64,000 bases of DNA from Methanobacteriota archaeon (lineage in GTDB: Archaea > Halobacteriota > Methanosarcinia > Methanotrichales > Methanotrichaceae): assembly GCA_029553285.1 (NCBI GenBank), contig JAKPCO010000042.1, positions 1 through 64,000 of the forward strand. The letters are read 5' to 3'. The notes under the pieces were generated by a model. It did not search any database and had not been told where the DNA came from. It was given only the letters and a program-made list of their open reading frames with translations. Of the stretch, positions 44,136 through 53,159 are shown in pieces (the first letter of the stretch is position 1; each line of letters begins with the position of its first letter). The position numbers were made by a program, and so were the translations under genes.

Positions 44136-45203
44136 TCATCTCCTGCACGCCATCGCCACGAGATCCACGAGATCGACGACCCTGCCGTGGCCCCCTGCCT
44201 CGTTCAGGTTCCTGACACACATCGGGCATGCTGTTACGATGTACTTCGCCTCTGGAGGGGCATCAGCGAGCCTTCTTCTCGCGATCTCAAGAGATACATC
44301 CCTGTATCCGGCCCTGACGCCACCCCCTCCGCCGCAGCATCTCGCGAGCTCTCTGCTGCTCCTCATCTCCTCAAGCTCGCAGATCTCCTTTATGACCCTC
44401 CTGGGCTGATCGAAGATGCCGTTCACGCGGCCGAGATGGCACGGATCGTGGTATGTGACAGTGAAATCCAGAGGTCTGATCTCAAGCTCGGATACGCGGG
44501 CTGCAAGGAACTCCGCCACGCTCATGACCTTGAGTCCGTAATCGTTTTTGAGTGTGGTGTAGCAGCCGGCACATCCTGTTATCACAACATCAACATCCAT
44601 CTCGTTTATCTGGCGCAGGTTCTCCTCCATGCATTCTGACGCATCCAGGCCGGTTCTGAGAAGCGGAGAGCCGCAGCACCGCTCAGACGGGAGGATCGAT
44701 ACACCGAATCTCCTCAGAATTCCAAATGTCCTCGCCGCGGTCTCAGAGTATCTGTAAGAGGCCATGCATCCCGCGAAGTATACCTGATCCGCCTTTACAT
44801 CTAAGGCCTTTATATCATAGGATGCCTCTGCACCAAGCATGCTCAGCCACCCATGCCTCCGTCCCGTCTCCCCAAGACTGTTTCCTGTGGATGAGATCCT
44901 CTCGCGGAGCTCTCTCTGCCAAGCTCCTGTGATATCCCTGGATGCAAGCACCCTTCTAGCATCCTCCACGACTTTAGAGGGGGTAACGCCTGCTGGACAC
45001 ATCTGCGAGCAGAGGGCACAGGTGGTGCACGTCCCGAGGCTCTCCAGCGCCCAGGAGCCGTTCAAGCCGTCCATGATCTTCCCTATGAGAATCATCCTGC
45101 CGCGGGTGTTGAACGACTCCCACCCCATAACCTCGAAGCTGGGACACACGGCCCTGCACGCACCGCACCTCACGCACCGCCTGATCTGATCGACGTCGAC
45201 CAT
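44136..45203 (-). CDS. Iron-sulfur subunit, GlcF/heterodisulfide-reductase-D-like (CCG domains)
   Basis: 355 residues. Two [4Fe-4S] sites CVRCGACRAVCP and CTTCALCSQMCP lie in the first 65 residues. Two Cys-rich CCG domains follow: CCGSPLLRTGL with TGCAGCYTTL, and YHDPCHLGRV with ARCCGGGGGV. This is the electron-transfer subunit of glycolate or D-lactate oxidase complexes, also related to HdrD. It is 9 bases downstream of the FAD subunit. Electron acceptor is probably a membrane carrier or heterodisulfide, inferred. Confidence 0.88.
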   Translation of the reverse strand: MVDVDQIRRCVRCGACRAVCPSFEVMGWESFNTRGRMILIGKIMDGLNGSWALESLGTCTTCALCSQMCPAGVTPSKVVEDARRVLASRDITGAWQRELRERISSTGNSLGETGRRHGWLSMLGAEASYDIKALDVKADQVYFAGCMASYRYSETAARTFGILRRFGVSILPSERCCGSPLLRTGLDASECMEENLRQINEMDVDVVITGCAGCYTTLKNDYGLKVMSVAEFLAARVSELEIRPLDFTVTYHDPCHLGRVNGIFDQPRRVIKEICELEEMRSSRELARCCGGGGGVRAGYRDVSLEIARRRLADAPPEAKYIVTACPMCVRNLNEAGGHGRVVDLVDLVAMACRR

Positions 45204-45212
45204 CCTCGTTCC

Positions 45213-46598
45213 TCACAGATCCAGCTTGCCCGGGTTCAGTATCCCCTTTGGGTCCAGAGCGCGCTTGATCGCGCGCATGATCTCTAAAGCAGACCCCCAC
45301 TGCATCTCCATGTACTCAGCCCTCGCCCCCCCGATTCCGTGCTCAGAGCTCACGGTCCCGCCGAGCTCTATCGCAGCTCTGTGTATCATGTCCGCAGCTC
45401 TCCTCAGCCTGGCCCATTCCTCCTCGCTGCTCACATCTATGAACCATGCGACGTGCAGGTTGCCATCGCCGATATGGCCGTACTTCATCGCCGGGATGCC
45501 GGTGCTGTCCGATATCTCCTGGACCTTTCTCATCAGGGTGGGAATCTCCTTCATTGGAACCCCCACATCCTCTCCGACATATACACGGCTCTTCGATGGA
45601 TCGAGCCTGGAGATCGCAGCACCGACCAGCTCCCGGGCAGCCCATATCTCCGACATCTCCCTCTCATCGGACGCGATTCTGATGCTCTGCGCCAGCTCTG
45701 CGCACACCTCAGATACCCTTCTCGCATCCTCTGCTGTCGAGAGATCTGTACCATCGACCTCGAAGAGGATGATATCACCGTCTGGAAGCACTATGTTCGG
45801 ATCGCATCGCCTCAAGACTTTAACAGTCGTGCTGTCCAGTATCTCGCATGCTGACGGCACGATGCCAGCGGAGAACGTCTTCACAACGGCCATGCCGGCG
45901 AGCTCAGAGCTCTCGAAGGATGCCATGATAAGCCTCCGTCTTTTAGGCAGAGGCGCGATCCTGAGCCGCGCGGCTGTTATGACACCAAGCGTGCCCTCTG
46001 CCCCGACCATGAGCCGCGTCAGATCGTATCCGGCGGATGACTTCAGGACCTTGGAGCCTGTTCGGATAACACTGCCGTCGGCCAGCACGACCTCGAGATC
46101 GAGAACATAACTCTTGGTGGTGCCATACTTCACGCACCTCATGCCGCTTCCGTTGTTTGAGATCAGTCCGCCTATCGTGCAGACGCTGGAGCTCCCCGGG
46201 TTGGGCGGAAAGAAGAAGCCGTGGGGCCTCAGAGCTCTGTTGAGCTGCTCAACAACAACCCCAGGCTCCACATGGGCCTGCAGGTTCTCCACATCTATCT
46301 CCAGGATTTTATTCATGCCGGACATGTCGAGAACTATGCCACCTCTGAGAGGCACTGCTCCGCCAGCGAGACCTGTGCCCGCGCCTCTGGCTGTGAGGGG
46401 GATTTCGCGCTCGTATGCAAGCCTGAGAATCCTGGACACCTCCGCCGTCGTCAGAGGTCGAACGACGTACTCCGGGAGACCATGCACCTGAGATGCATCA
46501 CAGGAGTAGCAGCAGAGCTCAGCCGGCGAGTTCGAGACCCTGGGTCCGACTATATCTCTCAGCGCATCCATGATGGAACTGCTCTCTTCCGGTGACAT
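45213..46598 (-). CDS. FAD-binding oxidase subunit, GlcD/D-lactate dehydrogenase-like
   Basis: 461 residues from the ATG at 46598 with GGAGGAG immediately upstream. The FAD-PCMH fold is clear: VRPLTTAEVSRILRLAYERE, PLTARGAGTGLAGGAVPLRG, GLISNNGSGMRCVKYGTTKS, and the C-terminal SSEHGIGGARAEYM. It oxidises an alpha-hydroxy acid (glycolate, D-lactate or similar), passing electrons to the CCG subunit at 44136. In a methanogen it may serve lactate or 2-hydroxy acid metabolism; the substrate is not visible. Confidence 0.88.
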   Translation of the reverse strand: MSPEESSSIMDALRDIVGPRVSNSPAELCCYSCDASQVHGLPEYVVRPLTTAEVSRILRLAYEREIPLTARGAGTGLAGGAVPLRGGIVLDMSGMNKILEIDVENLQAHVEPGVVVEQLNRALRPHGFFFPPNPGSSSVCTIGGLISNNGSGMRCVKYGTTKSYVLDLEVVLADGSVIRTGSKVLKSSAGYDLTRLMVGAEGTLGVITAARLRIAPLPKRRRLIMASFESSELAGMAVVKTFSAGIVPSACEILDSTTVKVLRRCDPNIVLPDGDIILFEVDGTDLSTAEDARRVSEVCAELAQSIRIASDEREMSEIWAARELVGAAISRLDPSKSRVYVGEDVGVPMKEIPTLMRKVQEISDSTGIPAMKYGHIGDGNLHVAWFIDVSSEEEWARLRRAADMIHRAAIELGGTVSSEHGIGGARAEYMEMQWGSALEIMRAIKRALDPKGILNPGKLDL

Positions 46599-46673
46599 TC
46601 TCCTCCAGGCTTAACGGGAGATCTCGTAGCAGCGATGATACGATAAAAAGATTTTGTCCGGGGAGCAAGAGGT

Positions 46674-46752
46674 GTCCGAATAAGGAAGAAGTGCTCATAA
46701 CAATCAGCATCCTCAAGCCTCGAATATCTGGCTCCGGAACTCTTATTCGGAC
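46674..46752 (-). mobile_element. 79-bp MITE-like element, copy 2
   Basis: Identical at all 79 positions, in inverted orientation, to 16630-16708. Its ends are GTCCGAATAAG and CTTATTCGGAC. The 12-bp direct repeat GTCCGGGGAGCA occurs at 46656-46667 and 46755-46766. It sits in the gap between the oxidase and tfe. Confidence 0.88.
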
Positions 46753-46901
46753 AGGTCCGGGGAGCAGATTGCGGATCAACTCGCTGAAAGGTCTGCCGGA
46801 AAGCAGTACACACTGACATGATGCCTACCTTACGAGTTCCGGGTACCTGGAGACGATGGTCATGTGCCCGGATCATTGAACCCAGCAGCATTTGGCATTG
46901 G

Positions 46902-46973
46902 AGGATTTGAGATCTTTTGCGCCAGTGCATGCAGATTCCGTAATTTCAATTCAGTGATCCGAGCACACGACCC
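46902..46973 (+). repeat. Dispersed repeat shared with 16922-16992
   Basis: About 80% identical over 72 bp to 16922-16992 in the same orientation, ending ATTCAGTGATC and CACACGACCC. No gene is found in the gap 46599-47114. Confidence 0.6.
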
Positions 46974-47114
46974 AGACGATCTATAGGCTCGCTCACAGGC
47001 CTGCTCCAAAACATAAAATATATTCCGACAGAGTCTGCGAAGCTTTATAAGTAATCAGGAGTATATAATAAGCTGTTTGTTTTGTAATTCAGAGAGGCTG
47101 CAAGTGGTGGTCCA

Positions 47115-47618
47115 GTGGTAGCAGTGGAGAATCCCATCCACAGGGCATATCTGCTAAAAATCGTCGGCGAGGATGGTCTGAGGATCGTTGAGGCCATGCC
47201 AGAGGATGAGGTGACTGATGAGCACCTCGCCGAGATCACAGGGATAAGCCTCAATACGGTGAGAAGATCTCTTTATCTGCTCTACGAGCACAGGCTGGCA
47301 GTCTACAGGAGAAAGAGAGATCCGGAGAGTGGATGGCTCACGTATCTCTGGAAGCTCTGCCCTGAGAGCCTGGACAGCGCGCTTGAGGCAGAGGTCAGGA
47401 AGCTCATAAACAAGCTCAACGCAAGGCTCCGCTACGAGAAGGATCATGTTTTCTATGCATGCGTGAACGGATGCGCTCGATTTGTTTTCGAGGAGGCGAG
47501 CGAGAACAACTTCACGTGCCCGTTCTGCCAGGGCAGCCTGGAGTACATGGAGAACAACACAATCGTAGAGGTGATAGAGGAGCGGATAAAGGAGCTGAAT
47601 GCTGCGCTCTGCTCCTGA
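47115..47618 (+). CDS. tfe: Transcription initiation factor E, alpha subunit
   Basis: 167 residues from the GTG at 47115, with GGTGGT 6 bases upstream. The extended winged helix begins HRAYLLKIVGEDGLRIVEAM and continues AEITGISLNTVRRSLYLLYE. A C-terminal zinc ribbon has CVNGCARFVFEE with CPFC. TFE stabilises the open complex of archaeal RNA polymerase. TATA-like TTTATAAG (47044) and TATATAATA (47063) precede it. Confidence 0.97.
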   Translation: MVAVENPIHRAYLLKIVGEDGLRIVEAMPEDEVTDEHLAEITGISLNTVRRSLYLLYEHRLAVYRRKRDPESGWLTYLWKLCPESLDSALEAEVRKLINKLNARLRYEKDHVFYACVNGCARFVFEEASENNFTCPFCQGSLEYMENNTIVEVIEERIKELNAALCS

Positions 47619-47783
47619 TGCAATGGTACGAAGATGACACTGATGCAGACCATTTCCATAAGGGGTGACCCCTGCGCCATGGGCGTTTTTCTGAGATGAG
47701 CATGGCCAGAAGAGGAGTAACACTGACAAATTTACCTCCTGCCGGAGCGAAACCGCCTGCGTTGTTAGTTATCGCAGATCGTT

Positions 47784-48215
47784 ATGATCGAGACACGATA
47801 CATCGAGTTCGAGACGAAGGGCGATGCTGATGTTGTGGACATCACCCAGCTGGTCGTCAATGTCGTCATGAGCACCGAACTGAGAGATGGCATCGTGGTT
47901 GTCTTCGTGCCTGGCGCCACGGGCGCTGTAACGACGATTGAGTATGAGCCTGGGCTGGTCGGAGACATGCGAAGAGCGCTCGATAAGATCGCGCCTGAGG
48001 ATGAGGAGTACGAGCACAACCGGAGATGGGGCGATGGCAATGGCCACTCCCACATCCGCGCATCGCTCATCGGCCCGAGCCTCACAGTGCCTGTAATGAA
48101 CGGCGAGCTCACCCTTGGCAGATGGCAGCAGATCGTCTTTATCGATATGGATAACAGACCGAGGCGCAGAAGGCTTGTGGTTCAGATTGTGGGGGAGACA
48201 AGATCAGACCGGTAA
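47784..48215 (+). CDS. YjbQ / UPF0047 family enzyme
   Basis: 143 residues. VVFVPGATGAVTTIEYEPGL and HSHIRASLIGPSLTVPVMNG then LGRWQQIVFIDMDNRPR are the signature of the YjbQ fold, with a His-based active site. Some members have thiamine-phosphate synthase-like activity; the physiological role is unsettled. It is followed by the por operon but separated by about 130 bases with an AT-rich (TATA-bearing) gap. Confidence 0.88.
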   Translation: MIETRYIEFETKGDADVVDITQLVVNVVMSTELRDGIVVVFVPGATGAVTTIEYEPGLVGDMRRALDKIAPEDEEYEHNRRWGDGNGHSHIRASLIGPSLTVPVMNGELTLGRWQQIVFIDMDNRPRRRRLVVQIVGETRSDR

Positions 48216-48347
48216 ACCCGCACCGGGAAGCCAAATTAAATTTTTATTTTTTATAAATTATTTATCTGCCTGCAGCCTGCCTTGATCCGTTCTGCGCGAA
48301 AATGCTTTATCCGGTTGATTCCTCTCGGCTTGAGAGGAGGTCTGCAG

Positions 48348-48887
48348 GTGAAGGAGATAAGGTTCCACGGGCGAGGAGGGCAGGGGGCGGTCACCGCTGC
48401 GGAGATGATCGCCATCGCAGCCTTCGAGGACGGCAGGTTCTCCCAGGCGTTTCCCGCCTTCGGAGTTGAGCGCAGAGGCGCCCCTGTGCTGGCTTTCGCC
48501 AGGATTGACGACAAGCCGATACGCATGAGAAGCCAGGTCTACGAGCCGGATTACGTCATCGTCCAGGACGTCACGCTGCTCGATGTGGTCAATGTGACAG
48601 GTGGATTGAAGCCGGATGGGAAGATAATAATAAATACTGATAGAGATGCCTCTGCACTCAAACTGAATACAGAGGCTGAGGTGGTGACGATAGACGCGAC
48701 TCGAATCGCCATTGATGCTCTCGGGAGGCCGATAGTCAACACAACAATGCTCGGCGCGTTCTGCGGGGCAACTGGAGAGGTGAAGCTTGAGAGCCTGGAG
48801 AAGTCGATCCTCGCCAGATTCTCAGGCAGCCTGGGTGAGAAGAACATTCAAGCAATAAGAACAGCCTATGAGAGGGTTGCCAGATGA
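48348..48887 (+). CDS. porG: Pyruvate:ferredoxin oxidoreductase, gamma subunit
   Basis: 179 residues from the GTG at 48348 with GGAGGT eight bases upstream. [20 protein letters not shown] is the gamma-subunit signature and [15 protein letters not shown] is typical. It is one of four subunits that interconvert pyruvate and acetyl-CoA plus CO2 with ferredoxin; in methanogens mainly for biosynthesis. Overlaps porD by 4 bases. The AT-rich TTAAATTTTTATTTTT region before it is a probable promoter. Confidence 0.95.
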   Translation: MKEIRFHGRGGQGAVTAAEMIAIAAFEDGRFSQAFPAFGVERRGAPVLAFARIDDKPIRMRSQVYEPDYVIVQDVTLLDVVNVTGGLKPDGKIIINTDRDASALKLNTEAEVVTIDATRIAIDALGRPIVNTTMLGAFCGATGEVKLESLEKSILARFSGSLGEKNIQAIRTAYERVAR

Positions 48888-49141
48888 AGATCACAGTTGC
48901 AGCTCTGACAGAGCCAGGCAGCACTGTTGTCAACAAGACCGGGGGATGGAGGACATTCGTTCCGGTTGTGAATCACAGGAGATGCATAAAGTGCAGCCTC
49001 TGCGAGATATACTGCCCGGAGGGATGCATACATCAGATCGATGGATTGTTCGTCCCGGATCTGGACTACTGCAAGGGATGCGGGGTCTGCGCTCATGAGT
49101 GCCCCAGAAAGGCGATAGAGATGGTCCTGGAGGAGAAATGA
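48884..49141 (+). CDS. porD: Pyruvate:ferredoxin oxidoreductase, delta (ferredoxin) subunit
   Basis: 85 residues. Two [4Fe-4S] motifs: [15 protein letters not shown] (residues 34-48) and [12 protein letters not shown]. It carries electrons between the thiamine pyrophosphate site and ferredoxin. The ATGA overlap with porG and the overlap with porA show translational coupling. Confidence 0.96.
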   Translation: MKITVAALTEPGSTVVNKTGGWRTFVPVVNHRRCIKCSLCEIYCPEGCIHQIDGLFVPDLDYCKGCGVCAHECPRKAIEMVLEEK

Positions 49142-50364
49142 AGATGATCGCCAAGGAAGAGCTGAGCCTGAAGGAGAGAATGGCCCGGATGAGGGTCGTT
49201 GAGGGCTCATATGCAGTTGCACATGCTGTGAAGTGCTGCTCTCCAGATGTCATATCCGCATACCCAATAACACCTCAGACCCACATAGTCGAGCACCTCT
49301 CGCAGTTCGTCGCAGACGGCGAGCTGGACTCTGAGTTTCTCACAGTCGACTCTGAGTTCTCAGCGATGTCATCGCTCGTGGGGGCGAGCGCCGCTGGAGC
49401 GAGATGTTATTCATCAACAACAAGCCAGGGGCTTGCCCTCATGTGGGAGGTTCTCTACAATGCCGCCGGTATGAGGCTGCCGATAGTGATGACCGTGGCG
49501 AACAGGGCGCTCAGCGCGCCTCTGAACATATGGAACGACCACCAGGACAGCGTCGGCGCCCGGGACTCAGGCTGGATCCAGCTCTACGCTGAGGATGTGC
49601 AGGAGGCGGCTGATGCTATACCCCAGGCGTACAAGATCGCAGAGGATCCCGAGATCCGGACGCCTGTGATGGTCTGCATGGACGGGTTCATACTCACCCA
49701 TGTCTATGAGCCGGTGGAGCTCCTGAGCGTGGAGGAGGTCGAGAGGTTCCTGCCGCCGTACAGGCCAGAGCACATTTTAGACCCGGAGAACCCGAAGACC
49801 TTCGGAGCATTCGCGGATCCGTCTTACTTCACAGAGCTCAGATACATGCAGTGGGATGCCCACAGGCGTGCTCTCAATAAGATAGAGACCGTCGCCAGAG
49901 AGTTTGCGGAGGAGTTCGGCCGGTGGTACGGAGGGCTGATAGACACCTACCGAGCGGACGATGCTGAGGTGATGATTGTAACGATGGGCTCTGTCATCGG
50001 AACCATAAAGGACTGCATAGATGTGATGCGCAGCGAGGGCATGAAGGTTGGTCTGGTGAAGATCAGAAGCTACAGGCCCTTCCCAACTGAGGCTCTGAGA
50101 AAGGCGCTGAAGGATGCTGAGGTCGTCGCTGTCATCGAGAAGGATGTCACGGTCGGAAACGAGGGCGCGCTTCTCACCGACCTGAAGGCCGCGCTTTACA
50201 ACACCCCTACAAGAATCCCTGTGATTGGATTCCCCGCTGGCCTCGGAGGTAGGGATATAACGGTCAGGGACATCCGAAGGGTCGTCGACAGGGCGATCGC
50301 AGCGCGTGACAGGGGAATTGAGGCGGAGATGGAGTTCCTCAGCCTGAGAGAGGATCTGCTTTAG
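49138..50364 (+). CDS. porA: Pyruvate:ferredoxin oxidoreductase, alpha subunit
   Basis: 408 residues; ATG at 49138 (overlapping porD) or 49144, with GGAGGAG just upstream. SAYPITPQTHIVEHLSQFV and the NIWNDHQDSVGARDSGWIQL block are distinctive of pyruvate-type alpha subunits. It binds the 2-oxoacid and CoA-side chemistry within the tetramer. The run porG-porD-porA-porB is the standard four-gene order. Confidence 0.96.
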   Translation: MKMIAKEELSLKERMARMRVVEGSYAVAHAVKCCSPDVISAYPITPQTHIVEHLSQFVADGELDSEFLTVDSEFSAMSSLVGASAAGARCYSSTTSQGLALMWEVLYNAAGMRLPIVMTVANRALSAPLNIWNDHQDSVGARDSGWIQLYAEDVQEAADAIPQAYKIAEDPEIRTPVMVCMDGFILTHVYEPVELLSVEEVERFLPPYRPEHILDPENPKTFGAFADPSYFTELRYMQWDAHRRALNKIETVAREFAEEFGRWYGGLIDTYRADDAEVMIVTMGSVIGTIKDCIDVMRSEGMKVGLVKIRSYRPFPTEALRKALKDAEVVAVIEKDVTVGNEGALLTDLKAALYNTPTRIPVIGFPAGLGGRDITVRDIRRVVDRAIAARDRGIEAEMEFLSLREDLL

Positions 50365-50374
50365 GAGGATCTTT

Positions 50375-51277
50375 ATGGAGAAGCTACTTGCACCCGGGCA
50401 CAGGGCATGCGCAGGATGCGCAATGCCAACTGTGATCAATCTGGTACTTGAGGCCGCTGGACCCAACACGATAGTAGCAACGCCCACAGGATGCAGCGAG
50501 GTGACGACAACACCCTATCCTGAGAGCGCCTGGAGGGTTCCGTGGATCAACTCGCTCTTCGAGAATGCAGCAGCGGTCGCCTCGGGCATAGAGTCCGCCC
50601 TCAAACACTTCGGTAAAAATCATAACGTCTTCGTCATAGCCGGCGATGGGAGCACCCTGGACATAGGCATGGGCTGCATATCCGGCATGTTCGATCGCGG
50701 GCACAACGTGAAGTATGTGTGCTATGATAACGAGGCGTACATGAACACAGGTGTGCAGAGAAGCAGCTCGACGCCCCCATGCACATCAACGACAACAACG
50801 CCATCAGGGAAGGTCAGCTTCGGAAACCCGAGGCCAAAGAAGGACATGCCAGCCATAGCTGTCGCGCACAGGGTGCCGTATGTCGCAACAGCCTCTGTTG
50901 CATATCCTGTGGACCTCAGGCGGAAGGTGAGGAGGGCCATATCGATTCCAGGGCCTGCGTACATCCAGGTCAATGCGCCATGCATCACAGGCTGGTCGTT
51001 CGAGGCCGGGACAACTGTGGAGATAGCGCGGCTCGCGGTCGAGACATGCCTATGGCCCCTCTACGAGTACGTCAACGGAGAGCTTGCTGGCGTCAAGAAG
51101 ATCCATGTCAAGAGGCCTGTTGAGGATTACCTCAAGGCACAGGGGAGGTACAGGCACCTCTTCCGCATGAAGGGGGGAGAGGAGATGATCCGGGTTCTCC
51201 AGCAGCTGGCCGATGAGAACGCCCGGAAGTTCGGACTTCTGTATGAGGGAGATGTCGCGTGTACGTCGGGAGAATAG
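50375..51277 (+). CDS. porB: Pyruvate:ferredoxin oxidoreductase, beta subunit
   Basis: 300 residues. HRACAGCAMPTVINLVLEAA with a cluster-binding Cys pair, the TPP motif GDGSTLDIGMGCISGMFDRG and NEAYMNTGVQRSSSTP. It holds thiamine pyrophosphate and one [4Fe-4S] cluster. purO begins inside its last 19 bases. Confidence 0.96.
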   Translation: MEKLLAPGHRACAGCAMPTVINLVLEAAGPNTIVATPTGCSEVTTTPYPESAWRVPWINSLFENAAAVASGIESALKHFGKNHNVFVIAGDGSTLDIGMGCISGMFDRGHNVKYVCYDNEAYMNTGVQRSSSTPPCTSTTTTPSGKVSFGNPRPKKDMPAIAVAHRVPYVATASVAYPVDLRRKVRRAISIPGPAYIQVNAPCITGWSFEAGTTVEIARLAVETCLWPLYEYVNGELAGVKKIHVKRPVEDYLKAQGRYRHLFRMKGGEEMIRVLQQLADENARKFGLLYEGDVACTSGE

Positions 51278-51858
51278 TCGCAGTCGGAATCTCCGGCGAT
51301 GGGGTCTGGGTGGGCTACAGGGTCTCATCCAGATCCTTCCCGAACCGCAGGGCAACAGCATCCGGATCCTCGATATTTGTGCATCCCCTGGATCCATCTG
51401 ATCTCCTGAAGAACCCATACATAACGTATCCATGCATAAGAGCCTCGAATGACTTCGCGGTCGTATCGAACGGAGATCACACAGACATGATATTCGACCG
51501 GATCGAGGACGGATCAGGACCTCTGGACGCAGTGGCCCTGAGCCTCGTGGCCTACGGTTACGAGAGGGACGATCTCCGGACGCCGAGAATCGCTGGCGTC
51601 GTCTCGGGACGGCGCGCGGTGCTGGGGATCGCGGCTCACGATGAGATCCGCGTCATGGAGATCGAGCTTCAGGATGGGGATGCGTGGATGGTGGCGACGT
51701 ATGAGAAGACCGGATTTGAGCCGGTATACATGGAGGGGGCAAGCGCGTCGAGCATCGCGAGATCCCTCTTCGGCCTTCCATTCGAGCGCCCGGTCTGCTC
51801 TGCGGCTGCGTTCAGGAGAGGAGATGGCTTTGAGCTTGCTGTATACAATCCAAGGTGA
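51259..51858 (+). CDS. purO: Archaeal IMP cyclohydrolase PurO
   Basis: 199 residues from the GTG at 51259. MYVGRIVAVGISGDGVWVGY and YRVSSRSFPNRRATA are the family signature; PurO closes the purine ring from FAICAR to IMP in archaea lacking PurH. It starts inside porB, and ftr follows 5 bases after its stop, so expression with pyruvate oxidoreductase and Ftr is likely. Length is close to known PurO (about 200). Confidence 0.93.
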   Translation: MYVGRIVAVGISGDGVWVGYRVSSRSFPNRRATASGSSIFVHPLDPSDLLKNPYITYPCIRASNDFAVVSNGDHTDMIFDRIEDGSGPLDAVALSLVAYGYERDDLRTPRIAGVVSGRRAVLGIAAHDEIRVMEIELQDGDAWMVATYEKTGFEPVYMEGASASSIARSLFGLPFERPVCSAAAFRRGDGFELAVYNPR

Positions 51859-51863
51859 TCTGA

Positions 51864-52754
51864 ATGGAGATCAATGGTGTGGAGATTGATGACACGTTCG
51901 CGGAGGCGTTCCCGATAAAGATAGGGAGGGTGCTGATAACCGCGATCAGTGAGCGCTGGGCGCTTGAGGCGGCCCGCGAGGCCACCGGCTTCGGGACCTC
52001 GGTGATAATGTGCCCTGCTGAGGCCGGTATAGAATGTGTTGTTCCAACCACCGAGACGCCTGATGGGAGGCCTGGTGTTTACATACAGATATGCAACATG
52101 AGCTGGAAGAGCCTCGAGACGTCACTCCTGGCGCGCATAGGCCAGTGCGTCCTCACAGCTCCCACGACAGCTGTCTTCAACGGCCTGCCCGAGGCTGAGA
52201 AGCAGTTCGATACCGGAAAGAAGCTGGGTTACTTCGGAGACGGATACCAGTGCGAGATCGAGTACTGCAACAGGAAGTTCTGCAAGATCCCCATCATGGA
52301 GGGTGATTTCCTCGTGGAGGAGACGATCGGGGCTGTCGATGGGATAGCCGGCGGCAACTTCTACATTCTCGGGCAGAATCAGCCTGCCGCGCTAATGGCC
52401 GCTGAGGCTGCGGTCGACGCCATATCAAAGCTCAGAGGAACGATAACACCCTTCCCGGGAGGCGTGGTCGCGAGCGGCTCCAAGGTGGGGAGCAGGTACA
52501 AGTTCCTGAAGGCATCGACGAATGTGGCATTCTGTCCCAGCCTGAAGGAGCAGGGGGTCTGCGTGCTTCCAGAAAACGTCACAGCAGGGTACGAGATCGT
52601 GATCAACGGGATAAGCAGGGAGGCGATCGAGGAGGCGATGCGCGTCGGGATCAGGGCTGCCTGCACCGTCCCGGGCGTGCTCAGGATATCCGCAGGGAAC
52701 TTTGGAGGAAAGCTGGGGCCGCATCAGTTCCACCTGCACAGGATACTCGGGTAA
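51864..52754 (+). CDS. ftr: Formylmethanofuran:tetrahydromethanopterin formyltransferase
   Basis: 296 residues. MEINGVEIDDTFAEAFPIKI, GFGTSVIMCPAEAGIECVVP and GNFYILGQNQPAALMAAEA match Ftr, which transfers the formyl group from formylmethanofuran to tetrahydromethanopterin, the second step of CO2 reduction (reversed in methyl oxidation). In aceticlastic methanogens it supplies C1 units for biosynthesis. It is the last gene of the por-purO-ftr run. Confidence 0.97.
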   Translation: MEINGVEIDDTFAEAFPIKIGRVLITAISERWALEAAREATGFGTSVIMCPAEAGIECVVPTTETPDGRPGVYIQICNMSWKSLETSLLARIGQCVLTAPTTAVFNGLPEAEKQFDTGKKLGYFGDGYQCEIEYCNRKFCKIPIMEGDFLVEETIGAVDGIAGGNFYILGQNQPAALMAAEAAVDAISKLRGTITPFPGGVVASGSKVGSRYKFLKASTNVAFCPSLKEQGVCVLPENVTAGYEIVINGISREAIEEAMRVGIRAACTVPGVLRISAGNFGGKLGPHQFHLHRILG

Positions 52755-52935
52755 AGGGGATCTGCTCGTCTGAGGGATCTGGACAGCAGATGCTCTAATC
52801 TTTTTGAGACCTTCACCACTTTGGCAGTGCGCTGAGACAGATCTGAATGTTCTGGCCCTTCTGGGAAACTCTCACCCTGCCAGCTGGGTCCAGATGGGAC
52901 TCTGCGGTGGGACTGATTATCAGCCTGTAAAAACA

Positions 52936-53061
52936 GCTCACTTTTGTCCGTCTGACAACTTTCCCAAAGTGGTACCAATCATGCTACGCACTCATGGCGG
53001 GCGAATGAGTCCATTCAGCAACCGGTTTGCATGTCCGTCAAGTTGCTGAATACATAAGAGC
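52936..53061 (+). repeat. Structured ~124-bp repeat, copy D (diverged)
   Basis: Retains GAATGAGTCCATTCAGCAAC and the GTTGCTGAATACATAAGAGC end of copies A and C, with the inner 10-bp stem intact, but the 5' half is diverged (GCTCACTTTTGTCCGTCTGA). It ends 13 bases from the 3' end of tRNA-Ala. Confidence 0.7.
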
Positions 53062-53073
53062 AAAACAGCCGAA

Positions 53074-53146
53074 TGGACACGGCGGGATTCGGACCCGCGG
53101 CCTCTACCTTGCGAAGGTAGCGATCTTCCAGCTGATCTACGTGCCC
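53074..53146 (-). tRNA. tRNA-Ala (CGC)
   Basis: 73 nt including A73. Acceptor GGGCACG pairs with CGTGTCC with the G3-U70 wobble diagnostic of alanine tRNA. Anticodon stem-loop CTACC-TTCGCAA-GGTAG gives CGC. The T-arm is GCGGG-TCCGAAT-CCCGC. CCA is not encoded. Confidence 0.97.
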
Positions 53147-53159
53147 ACAAATTGGGAGG

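Noticed and set aside
47101-47145. tRNA-like start GGTGGTCCAGTGGTAGCAG before tfe
   Set aside because: The sequence continues into the TFE reading frame and no cloverleaf can be completed.
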